In this document: piece after piece, positions 43,068 through 51,799 of the stretch
How the letters are laid out: each line of letters opens with the position of its first letter
Numbering within the stretch: the first letter of the stretch is position 1
Source: Aphodoplasma sp045592745
GTDB taxonomy: Bacteria; Bacillota; Clostridia; UBA1381; UMGS1253
Direction: 5' to 3'
Assembly (NCBI GenBank): GCA_045592745.1
Contig: JAZNVH010000014.1
Span: 1 to 60,301 of the forward strand
DNA length: 60,301 nt
Notes under the pieces: model-generated
What the model saw: the letters and a program-made list of their open reading frames with translations, nothing else
Database searches by the model: none
What the model was told of the DNA's origin: nothing
Made by a program: the position numbers and the translations under genes

Positions 43068-44276
43068 TTAAAGCCAGAGTTTCCCTTTTTTGTTTATATT
43101 GTCATACAGACCAAACCGTCCGGAAAAGGCGTATGTAATTACAATCACAATACAGAAAAGAACAATTCCTTCTACCCCAAATACCTCTGCCGCTAAAAGC
43201 AAAGAGGTAAGCGGACATTTAGTCATACCCGCAAACAGCGCGACTAATCCGAGTGATGCGCCAAGACCTGCATTAAAGCCCATAAATGCGCTTATTGCGC
43301 AGCCAAAAGTAGCACCTATAAAAAATGTGGGAACAATTTCGCCGCCTTTGAAGCCTGCACCAATTGTAATTGCAGTAAATATGATTTTCATAATAAATGC
43401 ACTGTTTAGAGCATGACCTGAAATGGCATTTTCTATAACGCCCATACCTGCACCATTATAATCAGTTGTTTTTAAAGCGACTGACAGAAGAACAATTATC
43501 AAGCCACCCAAAGCGGCTCTCAAATAGCAGTTTGCCATATACTTTTTCATATAAATTTCTGTTTTATGGATAGCGGTTGCAAAAACAATGCAGACACCTG
43601 CACATAATACGGCCAACAAAGCTGATTTTAATATTATATCCGTGTGATAAAAAGAGATTTGTGGCATATTAAACCTGACCGGTGATACACCCAGAAATTG
43701 TGACACAACAAAAGCAATCACAGAGCTGATAAAGCCTGTAAAAATGCTGCTGCAGGTAAACAGACCTTTTTTCTTTGTTACTTCCAGAGAAAAAATTGTT
43801 GCTGCAAAAGGTACACCGAATAGAGCAGAAAAAACGCTGCTCATTCCGGCGCTAACCATCAGCACAGATTTTTCGTTATCATAGTTCAATTTTTTTGCTA
43901 TATTATAGCCCATGCTTCCGCCGAGCTGCAGGGCTGCGCCTTCTCTTCCGGCAGAGCCGCCAAACATATGCGTAATCAGCGTTGCTGCAAATATCAATGG
44001 AATCATAACAAATGGTATATCTTTATTTTCTTTAATCGATTGAAAAACACGTTTTATATCTATATTGCCTTTTGAACTGAAGGCTTTATACATAAAAGCA
44101 ATCACAACACCGCCCAAAGGTAAAAAACAGAGCAAAAACGGATTGTGCTCTCTGAGTTCGGTTACATAATCCAAGCTTATATGAAAAAGCGTTCCCAGCA
44201 GTCCGCCACAAATTCCGATTAAAATTCCTAATGGTATCAGTTTCAATGCAGATACAATGTTTTTTATGATTTTCAT
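43068..44276 (-). CDS. ClC-family anion channel/antiporter
   Basis: 402 residues from ATG 44276 (TAAGGAGAATA upstream); about ten to twelve membrane segments. Selectivity-type motifs: GGSAGREGAALQLGGSMGY (ClC GREGP region) and GAGFKGGEIVPTFFIGATFG (GxFxP region, here GEIVP). The Gly-Glu in the third motif is closer to the fluoride-exporting CLC-F branch than to canonical chloride transporters, but I would not assign the ion on this. No fluoride riboswitch is seen upstream. Confidence 0.85.
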   Translation of the reverse strand: MKIIKNIVSALKLIPLGILIGICGGLLGTLFHISLDYVTELREHNPFLLCFLPLGGVVIAFMYKAFSSKGNIDIKRVFQSIKENKDIPFVMIPLIFAATLITHMFGGSAGREGAALQLGGSMGYNIAKKLNYDNEKSVLMVSAGMSSVFSALFGVPFAATIFSLEVTKKKGLFTCSSIFTGFISSVIAFVVSQFLGVSPVRFNMPQISFYHTDIILKSALLAVLCAGVCIVFATAIHKTEIYMKKYMANCYLRAALGGLIIVLLSVALKTTDYNGAGMGVIENAISGHALNSAFIMKIIFTAITIGAGFKGGEIVPTFFIGATFGCAISAFMGFNAGLGASLGLVALFAGMTKCPLTSLLLAAEVFGVEGIVLFCIVIVITYAFSGRFGLYDNINKKGKLWL

Positions 44277-44384
44277 GTATGTATTCTCCTTAAATAGATG
44301 TAAAACTCTGTATATACAGAAATTATACCACACTACACATATGCTTTGCAATTATTTAATTTATAACCATAAATTGCTTTTTGG

Positions 44385-44413
44385 TTGACAAACAGAGGTT
44401 TAAGGCTTATACT
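44385..44413 (+). promoter_or_regulatory. gltX promoter
   Basis: TTGACA (44385-44390), 17 bases, TATACT (44408-44413), about 45 bases before the ATG. A short GCCGC/GCGGC hairpin lies in the leader at about 44431-44443; no T-box is seen. Confidence 0.8.
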
Positions 44414-44458
44414 TATAATAAGTAAGTATTGCCGCGTGGCGGCGGAATGGAGAGTAAT

Positions 44459-45913
44459 ATGAGTGACACAAAAAAAGTAAGGACAAGATTTGCCCCGAGT
44501 CCTACGGGGTATATGCATATAGGAAACTTGCGTACAGCTCTTTATGCATGGCTTTTGGCACGTAAAGATGGCGGCGATTTTATTTTAAGAATAGAGGATA
44601 CCGACCAGGAGCGTTATGTTGACGGAGCTGTTGAGCTTATTTATAAGACGCTTGCCGATACAGGCCTTACACATGATGAAGGTCCTGACAAGGATGGCGG
44701 ATTTGGTCCGTATATCCAGAGTGAGCGTCGAAACCTTTATAAAGAGTATGCCGAAAAGCTTGTAGAGCTTGGCGGTGCGTACTATTGTTTCTGTGATAAA
44801 GACCGCCTTGATGAGCTTCGTGCAATTCAGACGGCGTCAAAGGTTCCGCCAAAGTATGACGGCCATTGCTCACGTCTTTCAAAAGAAGAAATTGAAGAAA
44901 AGCTTAAAAGCGGAGTACCATATGTTATCCGCCAGAAAATTCCGAGAGAGGGTACAACCTCGTTTCACGATGAGGTATTTGGCGATATAACTGTTGAAAA
45001 TTCAACTCTTGATGATAACGTACTTTTAAAGGCAGACGGACTTCCGACATATAACTTTGCAAATGTTGTTGACGACCATTTGATGGGAATTACACACGTT
45101 ATACGTGGTAGCGAGTACCTTTCGTCGACGCCTAAGTATAATCTTTTGTACGAATCATTTGGTTGGGAAATTCCGACATATATCCACTGTTCACCGGTTA
45201 TGAAGGATGCGCAGAAAAAGCTTTCAAAGCGTGACGGTGATGCATCGTATGAAGATTTTATAAATAAGGGATATTTAAAGGATGCAATTATAAACTATAT
45301 TGCGCTTTTGGGATGGAGTCCCGGAAGTGAGCAGGAAATATTTACACTCGGCGAGCTTGCAGAGCAGTTTGATGTATCGGGCATAAGCAAATCTCCTGCT
45401 ATATTTGACATAAACAAGCTAAACTGGATGAACGGCGAATATATCCGCAAGATGAGTATTGAAGAGTTTTGCACAGAGGCTATGCCGTATTATAAAGAGG
45501 CAGTTAAGCGCGATATAGATTTTATGGCACTTTCGCAGCTTCTTCATGACAGAACAGAAAAATTCTCTGACATACCTGAGGCGGTTGATTTTATTGATGC
45601 GCTTCCCCAGTATGATACAGAGCTTTATGTAAACAAGAAGATGAAAACAACATGCGAAAGCTCGAAAGAGTCGCTTGAGAAGATTTTGCCTGTTCTTGAA
45701 GGGCTTTCTGATTGGAACCACGACGCTATTCACGACGCACTTTTTGCACTCATTGAAAAGCTTGAGGTAAAGAACGGTGTTATACTTTTCCCACTCAGAG
45801 TGGCTTTGTCGGGCAAGAAATTTACTCCGGGCGGCGGCGTTGAAATCGCATCGCTTCTTGGTAAAGAAGAAAGTATAGAAAGAATTAAAAAGGGTATCGA
45901 TTTACTCTCTTAA
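44459..45913 (+). CDS. gltX: glutamyl-tRNA synthetase
   Basis: 484 residues from ATG 44459 with GGAGAG upstream. Class I signature RFAPSPTGYMHIGNLRTALY (HIGN form of HIGH) and second signature KKLSKRDGDAS. EDTDQERYVDGA and PYIQSERRNLY fit GluRS; the C-terminal half is the helical anticodon-binding domain. It could charge tRNA-Gln as well if the organism uses the amidotransferase route; this window does not settle that. Confidence 0.96.
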   Translation: MSDTKKVRTRFAPSPTGYMHIGNLRTALYAWLLARKDGGDFILRIEDTDQERYVDGAVELIYKTLADTGLTHDEGPDKDGGFGPYIQSERRNLYKEYAEKLVELGGAYYCFCDKDRLDELRAIQTASKVPPKYDGHCSRLSKEEIEEKLKSGVPYVIRQKIPREGTTSFHDEVFGDITVENSTLDDNVLLKADGLPTYNFANVVDDHLMGITHVIRGSEYLSSTPKYNLLYESFGWEIPTYIHCSPVMKDAQKKLSKRDGDASYEDFINKGYLKDAIINYIALLGWSPGSEQEIFTLGELAEQFDVSGISKSPAIFDINKLNWMNGEYIRKMSIEEFCTEAMPYYKEAVKRDIDFMALSQLLHDRTEKFSDIPEAVDFIDALPQYDTELYVNKKMKTTCESSKESLEKILPVLEGLSDWNHDAIHDALFALIEKLEVKNGVILFPLRVALSGKKFTPGGGVEIASLLGKEESIERIKKGIDLLS

Positions 45914-45930
45914 AATGTACTAAAAGATGC

Positions 45931-45970
45931 GGGGGATTTATGATTTTTATAAATCCCCTTTTAAAATTTT
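45931..45970 (+). terminator. gltX terminator
   Basis: GGGGATTTAT pairs with ATAAATCCCC around a seven-base loop, followed by TTTT. Confidence 0.85.
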
Positions 45971-45990
45971 TAAAAAAATATAAAAATTGT

Positions 45991-46019
45991 TTGACTTTTG
46001 AAAAAAATGGTGTTATAAT
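45991..46019 (+). promoter_or_regulatory. tRNA-Arg promoter
   Basis: TTGACT (45991-45996), 17 bases, TATAAT (46014-46019), 30 bases before the tRNA. Confidence 0.85.
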
Positions 46020-46048
46020 ATCTAATGTTGATTTGTTAAGACATATTT

Positions 46049-46125
46049 GTGCCTGTAGCTCAGCTGGATAGAGTGTTTGGCTACGAACCAAAAGGTCGGG
46101 GGTTCGAATCCCTCCAGGCACGCCA
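46049..46125 (+). tRNA. tRNA-Arg (anticodon ACG), CCA encoded
   Basis: Acceptor GTGCCTG pairs with CAGGCAC, anticodon loop CTACGAA gives ACG (read as ICG after deamination), T-arm GGGGGTTCGAATCCCTC. CCA at 46123-46125. An unusual two-gene cassette starts about 150 bases downstream. Confidence 0.93.
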
Positions 46126-46127
46126 AA

Positions 46128-46165
46128 AACAACCGTATTACCGAAGGTAGTGCGGTTGTTTTTTT
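46128..46165 (+). terminator. tRNA-Arg terminator
   Basis: AACAACCG...TACC pairs with GGTA...CGGTTGTT followed by a T run. Confidence 0.85.
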
Positions 46166-46193
46166 GTATTAGAAAAAATTTTCATTTTAAGTA

Positions 46194-46222
46194 TTGCTTT
46201 TTTTCAAGTTTTGTGTTAAACT
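46194..46222 (+). promoter_or_regulatory. possible promoter of the two-gene cassette
   Basis: TTGCTT (46194-46199), 17 bases, TAAACT (46217-46222). Weak match, placed 51 bases before the start codon. Confidence 0.35.
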
Positions 46223-46273
46223 TATTTTCCAAACACTTCGAACGTTTGTTTGTTTTTGAAAGGAGGTGAGATT

Positions 46274-47524
46274 ATGACTAATGAAAATTATTTGTTAAAT
46301 TCATTTGACACTGTATTTCCGCTGGACAAAAGCTATAAAAAGAATTATAATGGAATAAACACACCTAAAAATAATAAAAATGTTTTTGATGACACTTTTG
46401 CAAATTCTGCCCTTGATTACCTTTACTCCAAGGATAATATTGGCAAAACGCAGAGTTTTCTGGAAAACAACGGATTTCCATCTATCGAAGAGCGTCAGTA
46501 TAACAAGGAGGCTTATGGCGCAGCAGATGAACGCAATCAAATGCTTGATTTATTCAAAAGCAAATCAAACAGCGTATTAAATCCTAAAATTTCCAACGAT
46601 ACTGACCGTGCGTTTTTAAGTGGACTAATGGGCGACGAAGAGGAAAAAGCTTATCATCAAACTCAAATAGCAGATGCAGACAACGCAATAAAACAGTGGC
46701 AAAGTGCTTTTAGCGGTTCACCACTTGAGAGTCAGTTAAATAGAGCTGCTGATTCTGCTAAGCAAAAGATAAATACTGTGCAAAATACAAAATCTAACTT
46801 TTTTAATGCTAAAAATAACATTGTGCCTGTTGACAACTTCAATTTGTTTCCAGAGAATGACAATAATAATGTATCATCTTTGCTTTTGCAAGATACCAAC
46901 AATACGCTGAGCATGGTAAATACAAGGACCTTGGTAGATAATGCTCTTAAAAATATACTTAATGCTGCTAAACAAGCCTTTCAATTTTTTGGGGAGCTTC
47001 CTTACGAAACGCAAAAGGATATACAAAGAAGCATATGGAGAACTGGAGCTCAACCTTATTTAGGAAAAAAAGGATTTGATACTTCTTTATGGATGCTTGA
47101 GCACGCTCTGCAAGATAATCCAAGTGATATATGGCGTGGAAATGATTCCAGAATTGCATCTTTGATTAATAATGACAAAGTTTATTTGGACAAATTAGAT
47201 GAGGCTATTAAAGCATCCAAGGATGGAACAATTGACACTGATTTGAAAGATATACGATTTAAGAACGACGATTTATATTATTCAATTCACAAAGCAAATA
47301 TTCATGTTACCGGACATAGACAAAGTAATGGAAAGTGGATTGTGCATGCAACACTATCTGATAAATATGATTTTACAGAATTTATGACTTTTAAAGACGA
47401 TAACGGAGGGTGGTCGACACAATTCAGCGATGGAACAGTAGCAAATGATTTAGCTGTAGCATCTCAAATACTTGGGGCAATTAATCCATACCACGTTACG
47501 GTGGATTTTTACACAACGAGGTGA
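46274..47524 (+). CDS. large Asn/Lys-rich protein, candidate effector with C-terminal domain; function unknown
   Basis: 416 residues from ATG 46274 behind a perfect AGGAGGTGAG site. No signal peptide or membrane segment. Residues 1-230 are polar, rich in Asn, Asp, Lys and Ser, and look poorly folded (NNKNVFDDTF, ENDNNNVSSL). The C-terminal 180 residues are more compact: FGELPYETQKDIQRSIWR, DLYYSIHKANIHVTGH, a DKYDF motif, and a terminal INPYHVTVDFYTT strand. The long variable N-terminus plus compact C-terminal domain, and a small membrane protein gene 9 bases downstream, recall polymorphic toxin/immunity pairs. That is inference; no known toxin family was recognised. Its composition is more AT- and Asn-rich than the neighbours. 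Confidence 0.6.
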   Translation: MTNENYLLNSFDTVFPLDKSYKKNYNGINTPKNNKNVFDDTFANSALDYLYSKDNIGKTQSFLENNGFPSIEERQYNKEAYGAADERNQMLDLFKSKSNSVLNPKISNDTDRAFLSGLMGDEEEKAYHQTQIADADNAIKQWQSAFSGSPLESQLNRAADSAKQKINTVQNTKSNFFNAKNNIVPVDNFNLFPENDNNNVSSLLLQDTNNTLSMVNTRTLVDNALKNILNAAKQAFQFFGELPYETQKDIQRSIWRTGAQPYLGKKGFDTSLWMLEHALQDNPSDIWRGNDSRIASLINNDKVYLDKLDEAIKASKDGTIDTDLKDIRFKNDDLYYSIHKANIHVTGHRQSNGKWIVHATLSDKYDFTEFMTFKDDNGGWSTQFSDGTVANDLAVASQILGAINPYHVTVDFYTTR

Positions 47525-47533
47525 TAGTTTAAA

Positions 47534-48115
47534 ATGAAAAAGATTATTTTGCTTATACTTCTTATAGCTATTCTTATTGTCTCTTTTATTGGCACTGTAT
47601 ACACAAACAGACAGATACTTTTCAATCAGTTTTGGACCTTACTAGACATACGATTGACGCGCGCGCGATTTTTAGATATTGGAGAAGAGTTTATGGATGT
47701 GTCTTGGCCCGAAATACATGACAGAACTTATATAATCACTATGTATGACAAGTATGACAAAAGATTGGAGTATATCAAGAACGAAGAAAAAATCATATTG
47801 TTAAATTCTGTAATTACTCAAAGGTTTAGAAATGATAAGTTTTATGTAATTGCAAAAGACGGCTATGCTGTAATTGATAGAAATAAGACTGCAACAATAT
47901 GCACTTCCCAAGATAGGGTTTTGCTTGAAAATGTGAATTATATTACTCGTTTTGAAGATTTTGAAAAAGAAGAACAAGAACTATTTGATTCTTTGGGATT
48001 TTACACCAAAGAGTCAAGGCAGTTGGGCATTTTTTTAATTATAGCTTGCTTCCTCATTGTTGTACTTGTGGCAATACTTATTATTTTAGTTATAAAATGG
48101 ATACTAAAAAAATAA
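47534..48115 (+). CDS. two-helix membrane protein, partner of the preceding gene; possible immunity protein
   Basis: 193 residues. An N-terminal membrane helix (IILLILLIAILIVSFIGTVY) and a C-terminal helix (IFLIIACFLIVVLVAILIIL) flank a soluble middle of about 130 residues containing MDVSWPEIHDRTYIITMYDK. The last residues are basic (KWILKK). It starts 9 bases after the preceding stop and shares its terminator, so the two are one operon. I do not recognise a family. Membrane-bound immunity to a secreted or surface-acting partner is a possible role. Confidence 0.55.
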   Translation: MKKIILLILLIAILIVSFIGTVYTNRQILFNQFWTLLDIRLTRARFLDIGEEFMDVSWPEIHDRTYIITMYDKYDKRLEYIKNEEKIILLNSVITQRFRNDKFYVIAKDGYAVIDRNKTATICTSQDRVLLENVNYITRFEDFEKEEQELFDSLGFYTKESRQLGIFLIIACFLIVVLVAILIILVIKWILKK

Positions 48116-48143
48116 TCAACAACGTTCGTTTTGCTTGAATTTA

Positions 48144-48182
48144 CCGCCTGCAGTTTTTATACTGCAGGCGGTATTGTTGTTT
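48144..48182 (+). terminator. terminator of the two-gene cassette
   Basis: CCGCCTGCAGT pairs perfectly with ACTGCAGGCGG; a T-rich tract follows. Confidence 0.82.
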
Positions 48183-48269
48183 TATTTTCAAATCGTAATT
48201 AATATTTGCAATTTATCAAACTCGGTGATATAATACCATTGCTGACTAAACATAAAATATGGGAGTACG

Positions 48270-49622
48270 ATGCGTATGAGTAATTCAATGGTTACTGATT
48301 TGACAAAAGGAAACGTAACAAAGCTGCTTTTAAAGTTTGCATTTCCGCTTTTTTTGTCAAATGCACTTCAGGCAATTTATAATATTGTAGATATGATTGT
48401 TGTAGGTCGCTGCATTGGCGGAGCGGGTATGTCAGCCGTTTCAATCGGCGGTGATATACTTCATTTGCTCACATTTGTGGCAATGGGTTTTTCGTCAGCG
48501 GGACAGGTCTTGATAGCGCAGGACGTTGGAGCGAATCGTTTTGACAAGGTGCGACGCACAATAGGTACGATGTTTACATTTTTGTTTATAGTTTCTGTGC
48601 TTATATCGGTTATTTGCTTTATCATACGCAATCCCATGCTTGGATGGCTTAACACGCCACCGGAATCGTACAAGTACACAATGGACTATACGCTTACATG
48701 CATTGTGGGGCTTGTGTTCATTTATGGATATAATATCGTGAGCGCAATACTGCGCGGTATGGGTGACAGCAAAAGACCGTTTGTGTTTATTGCGGTTGCA
48801 GCGGTGCTGAATATTGTTCTTGATATTATATTCGTTGCATATTGCGGCATGGAGGTTTTTGGCGCAGCGCTTGCAACAGTAATAGGACAAGGCGTAAGTT
48901 TTATAGTGTCAATTATTTATCTTTATAAAAGAAGAGAGAGTTTTTGCTTCGATTTTAAATTAAAAAGCTTTGCAATGGAAAAAGAGGCTCTTTCAAGAAT
49001 TGTAGCACTTGGTGTTCCAATGGCAATACAGTCTGCGGCAATCAGTATGTCCAAAGTTGTGCTGATGGCGTGGATTAATATGTATGGAGTAGTTTTCTCT
49101 GCACTTGCGGGCATTTATAATAAGATTAATGTTGTAGCTGGTGTTATTTCTCAGGCGTTTACAACTGCGGGCAGTGCTATGGTGGGACAAAATCTCGGTG
49201 CAAAAAAGGACGAGCGAGTGCCGCAGATATTAAAAACCGTAGGTGTATGCGGATTTATTGTTTCGATTGTATTTTCGCTTGTAATATTTGTATTCCCGAA
49301 TCAGAGCTTTGCGGCATTTACGAGCGATATTGATGTTTTGGCGATTGCGTCAATACTCATCTGGCCTATTATATTAAATTTCTTTGGCTCTGCAACACGC
49401 AGCATCAGCTTTTCGATTATTAACGGCTCGGGTAATACAAGACTTAATCTGGCAGTTGCAATTATTGACGGTGTAATAAGCCGTGTAGGTATAGCGGCAC
49501 TTCTTGGTTTTGCGCTTCATATGGATTGCCTTGGTTTTTGGTACGGAGATGCGCTTGCGGGATTTGTCCCGATTATTATTGGGTTGTGTTTCCTTATTTC
49601 CGGTCAGTGGAAAACACAATAA
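48270..49622 (+). CDS. MATE family efflux transporter
   Basis: 450 residues with about twelve membrane segments. N-terminal DLTKGNVTKLLLKFAFPLFLS and NIVDMIVVGRCIGG, QVLIAQDVGANR, the second-half motif FTTAGSAMVGQNLGAKK, and GNTRLNLAVAI are typical of DinF/NorM-type exporters that use Na+ or H+ gradients. GGGAG is 4 bases before the ATG at 48270 and 10 before a second ATG at 48276, so either may be used. Substrate unknown. Confidence 0.9.
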   Translation: MRMSNSMVTDLTKGNVTKLLLKFAFPLFLSNALQAIYNIVDMIVVGRCIGGAGMSAVSIGGDILHLLTFVAMGFSSAGQVLIAQDVGANRFDKVRRTIGTMFTFLFIVSVLISVICFIIRNPMLGWLNTPPESYKYTMDYTLTCIVGLVFIYGYNIVSAILRGMGDSKRPFVFIAVAAVLNIVLDIIFVAYCGMEVFGAALATVIGQGVSFIVSIIYLYKRRESFCFDFKLKSFAMEKEALSRIVALGVPMAIQSAAISMSKVVLMAWINMYGVVFSALAGIYNKINVVAGVISQAFTTAGSAMVGQNLGAKKDERVPQILKTVGVCGFIVSIVFSLVIFVFPNQSFAAFTSDIDVLAIASILIWPIILNFFGSATRSISFSIINGSGNTRLNLAVAIIDGVISRVGIAALLGFALHMDCLGFWYGDALAGFVPIIIGLCFLISGQWKTQ

Positions 49623-49640
49623 AAGTTTTTGGTACATAAC

Positions 49641-49675
49641 AAAAGCCGACGAAAATTTTTCGTCGACTTTTTATA
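49641..49675. terminator. bidirectional terminator, MATE / SGNH
   Basis: AAAAGCCGACGAAAA pairs with TTTTCGTCGACTTTT; works for both convergent units. Confidence 0.85.
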
Positions 49676-49682
49676 TATAATA

Positions 49683-50414
49683 TTATTTTTTATTTTCATA
49701 CATTGTTGTTGATGACTCTTTTTTATCAAAACCTTCTCCCATAATTATATCGAAAAGCATATCTGCAAAAAGTTTGTGCATCTCGGATGTGGGATGGTTT
49801 ATGCGGTTGCTGAGAAGCATGGTAGTGTCAACACCATTATTATAAAGCTTTTTCCACTCGTCATAGCAGTCGCAAGCTGTAACATCCATCTCTTTTGCTG
49901 CATCTATTGCTGCTGACATATATTTATCCATTCTGCCCTTGTTTTGATATGATGCTGTCACAGCTGCATATTCAAGATATTGTTCCTGTGTACCTTCTGC
50001 GACGTAAGTGTTGAGCATATTCGGAGTCATAAAAATCAATTCGCAACCGCATTTTTTACACTCTGTAAAAATCTTTTTAAGCGGCTCTATGTAATCTTCA
50101 AGCTCGACGTTAATATCGTTTAGTCCAAAGCACACAATTATAAGGTCAGGATGATGCGATGTAACATCGCGCTCTATTCTGTTTACTGCCAGACCTGCTC
50201 GGTCACCGCCGATTCCTGAGTTTATGACATTTACGGGCACATATTCTCTTACAGCATTAAGCTTTCTTTTTAAAACGTTCTAGTAAGCGTTTTCGTAGTC
50301 GATAGGGTCTCTTAGCGCGCCGTGAGTAACGCTGTCGCCGAAAGCTACTATCGTGATAGCTCCGTTTTTCAAAAGTGCCTCTTTATCCATGTTTAATTTC
50401 TCTTTGATATTCAT
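49683..50414 (-). pseudogene. SGNH/GDSL hydrolase interrupted by one TAG codon
   Basis: Read through one stop the gene is 243 codons from ATG 50414 (CAAGGAGC upstream). All blocks of an SGNH esterase are present. Block I is VAFGDSVTHGAL with the Ser nucleophile, block II INSGIGGDRA, block III CFGLNDIN with the Asn, and block V NRINHPTSEMH with the His. Codon 45 (50280-50282) is TAG, splitting block I from the rest. A CAG to TAG change is a likely cause. The downstream piece has an in-frame ATG at 50240 but would lack the nucleophile. Confidence 0.85.
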
Positions 50415-50453
50415 AATTTTGCTCCTTGAAATTAAATTCAACCAATAGTTTTT

Positions 50454-50493
50454 TTATCAAAAAAACCGCCAAAATCGATGACTCCGGCGGTTT
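50454..50493 (-). terminator. tRNA-Lys terminator
   Basis: On the minus strand AAAACCGCC pairs with GGCGGTTTT, continuing TTTGATAAAAA. Confidence 0.8.
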
Positions 50494-50569
50494 TGGTACA
50501 CCATCACGGGCTCGAACCGTGGACACCCTGATTAAGAGTCAGGTGCTCTACCAACTGAGCTAATGGTGC
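50493..50569 (-). tRNA. tRNA-Lys (anticodon CTT), CCA encoded
   Basis: Minus strand. Acceptor GCACCAT pairs with ATGGTGT (one G-T pair), anticodon loop CTCTTAA gives CTT, T-arm CACGGTTCGAGCCCGTG. CCA is encoded at 50495-50493. Confidence 0.93.
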
Positions 50570-50614
50570 ATATTAAATTACAAAAAAGCATATCCCTTTT
50601 TAGTCGACTTTTAT

Positions 50615-50643
50615 ATTATACACTGATAATGAGCGTTTGTCAA
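50615..50643 (-). promoter_or_regulatory. tRNA-Lys promoter
   Basis: On the minus strand TTGACA (50638-50643), 17 bases, TATAAT (50615-50620). Perfect consensus. Confidence 0.9.
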
Positions 50644-50745
50644 TAAAAAAATAAAAAAATAGGAAAAATTTTTTTGGTGGTAAAAATGGCATGGAAATAT
50701 TAAAAAAATTAATCGTCAAAAATTGACCTAATATGTAAAAAATAC

Positions 50746-50774
50746 TTGCAATTTTGCATTATGTGATGTAAAAT
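50746..50774 (+). promoter_or_regulatory. promoter of the ECF S component gene
   Basis: TTGCAA (50746-50751), 17 bases, TAAAAT (50769-50774), 33 bases before the ATG. The short leader leaves no room for a vitamin riboswitch. Confidence 0.65.
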
Positions 50775-50806
50775 GTTGTACAAGCAATGTTTTGGGAGGA
50801 ATAAAA

Positions 50807-51355
50807 ATGGCAAATTCGAAAAATCAGTATGTAAAAAATATTGTTATCGCAGGTATACTTACGGCGTTTTCGCTTATTATACCGCTTTTTCCGTTCAAGC
50901 TTCCGTTCCCGCAACCGTTCAGTGTAACGTTTGCGGCACATGTACCGACGCTTGTTGCGATGTTCTTTAATCCGTGGGTTGCAGTTTGTACAGTAATTGG
51001 TTCAACAGTTGGATTTTTTATTTCACTTGGACCCATTGTAGCAATTCGTGCAGCAAGTCATATAATTTTCGCGCTTGTGGGTGCTTATATGCTCAGAAAA
51101 AAAGCTAATACATATCTTGTATTTGTTATATGTGCGCTTTTGCATGGTCTTGGGGAGGCTGTTTCAGTTTATGTGTTTGGGCCGCTTTGCGGTTTTGCAG
51201 ACAGCACGTCGCTTACATATCTTATAGAAACAGTATTTGGCATTACGGTATTTCACCATGCTGTTGATTGTGTTATTTCTGTTGTGCTTTTGGTTGCGCT
51301 TGAAAAAGCAAAATTTTTGAAAAACACAGGCGTTCTTCCAAAGAAAACTCACTAA
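50807..51355 (+). CDS. ECF transporter S component, NiaX-like
   Basis: 182 residues, about five or six membrane segments. Substrate-capturing subunit of an energy-coupling-factor vitamin importer, which shares the ECF ATPases/EcfT encoded elsewhere. AHVPTLVAMFFNPWVAVCTVIGSTVGFF and IRAASHIIFALVGAYMLRK resemble the niacin S component NiaX family, but S components diverge strongly and another vitamin is possible. ATG 50807 follows GGGAGG. Confidence 0.75.
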   Translation: MANSKNQYVKNIVIAGILTAFSLIIPLFPFKLPFPQPFSVTFAAHVPTLVAMFFNPWVAVCTVIGSTVGFFISLGPIVAIRAASHIIFALVGAYMLRKKANTYLVFVICALLHGLGEAVSVYVFGPLCGFADSTSLTYLIETVFGITVFHHAVDCVISVVLLVALEKAKFLKNTGVLPKKTH

Positions 51356-51371
51356 GCTTAATAATGAAAAC

Positions 51372-51408
51372 AAACAGGGTTTTGCACTATATGCAAAACC
51401 CTGTTTTA
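51372..51408 (+). terminator. terminator after the ECF gene
   Basis: AAACAGGGTTTTGCA pairs with TGCAAAACCCTGTTT, a 15-bp stem, then TTATAAT. Confidence 0.85.
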
Positions 51409-51508
51409 TAATATTAATTTCTACTGTGTTATAGCTTATTGCAAACAGCAATAAGCAGTTTGGCTTTTCTTGTTTTATTAAATATTAATTGTACTTAACT
51501 AAACTATA

Positions 51509-51799
51509 TTATTCTACTGATTCTGTTGCTGCTGAAGCTTCCTCGGCAAGTGCAGATTCGTATTTTTCGAGTATAGCATTTTCGAGATACTCACGAACCT
51601 GGGCATTGATAGGATGTGCAATATCCTTGAACTCACCATCGGGTGTCTTTCTACTGGGCATTGCTATAAATAGTTTTTCCTGACCATCAATGATTTTAAT
51701 ATCATGAACAACTATAGCATTATCAAAGGTGACGGAAACAACTGCCTTCATTTTCCCTTCCGCATTGATTTTTCTTACTCTGATATCTGTAATTTCCAC
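51509..51799 (-). CDS. spoVG: septation regulator SpoVG
   Basis: Small nucleic-acid-binding regulator tied to sporulation, septum formation and other post-transcriptional control. 96 residues from GTG 51799 with AAAGGTGGTG upstream. VEITDIRVRKINAEGKMKAVVSVTFDN, IAMPSRKTPDGEFKDIAHPIN and AQVREYLENAIL match the family almost throughout. A longer frame to 51886 is open but the protein starts at the family-typical position. The gap 51800-52190 holds the divergent spoVG and murC control regions. Confidence 0.96.
   Translation of the reverse strand: MEITDIRVRKINAEGKMKAVVSVTFDNAIVVHDIKIIDGQEKLFIAMPSRKTPDGEFKDIAHPINAQVREYLENAILEKYESALAEEASAATESVE

Noticed and set aside
44277..44384. Fluoride riboswitch upstream of the ClC gene
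   Set aside because: No conserved fluoride aptamer core could be found on the minus strand.
46274..47524. Colicin M-like catalytic motif suggested by DKYDF
   Set aside because: The downstream His-Arg needed in that motif is missing and the surrounding sequence does not align by eye.
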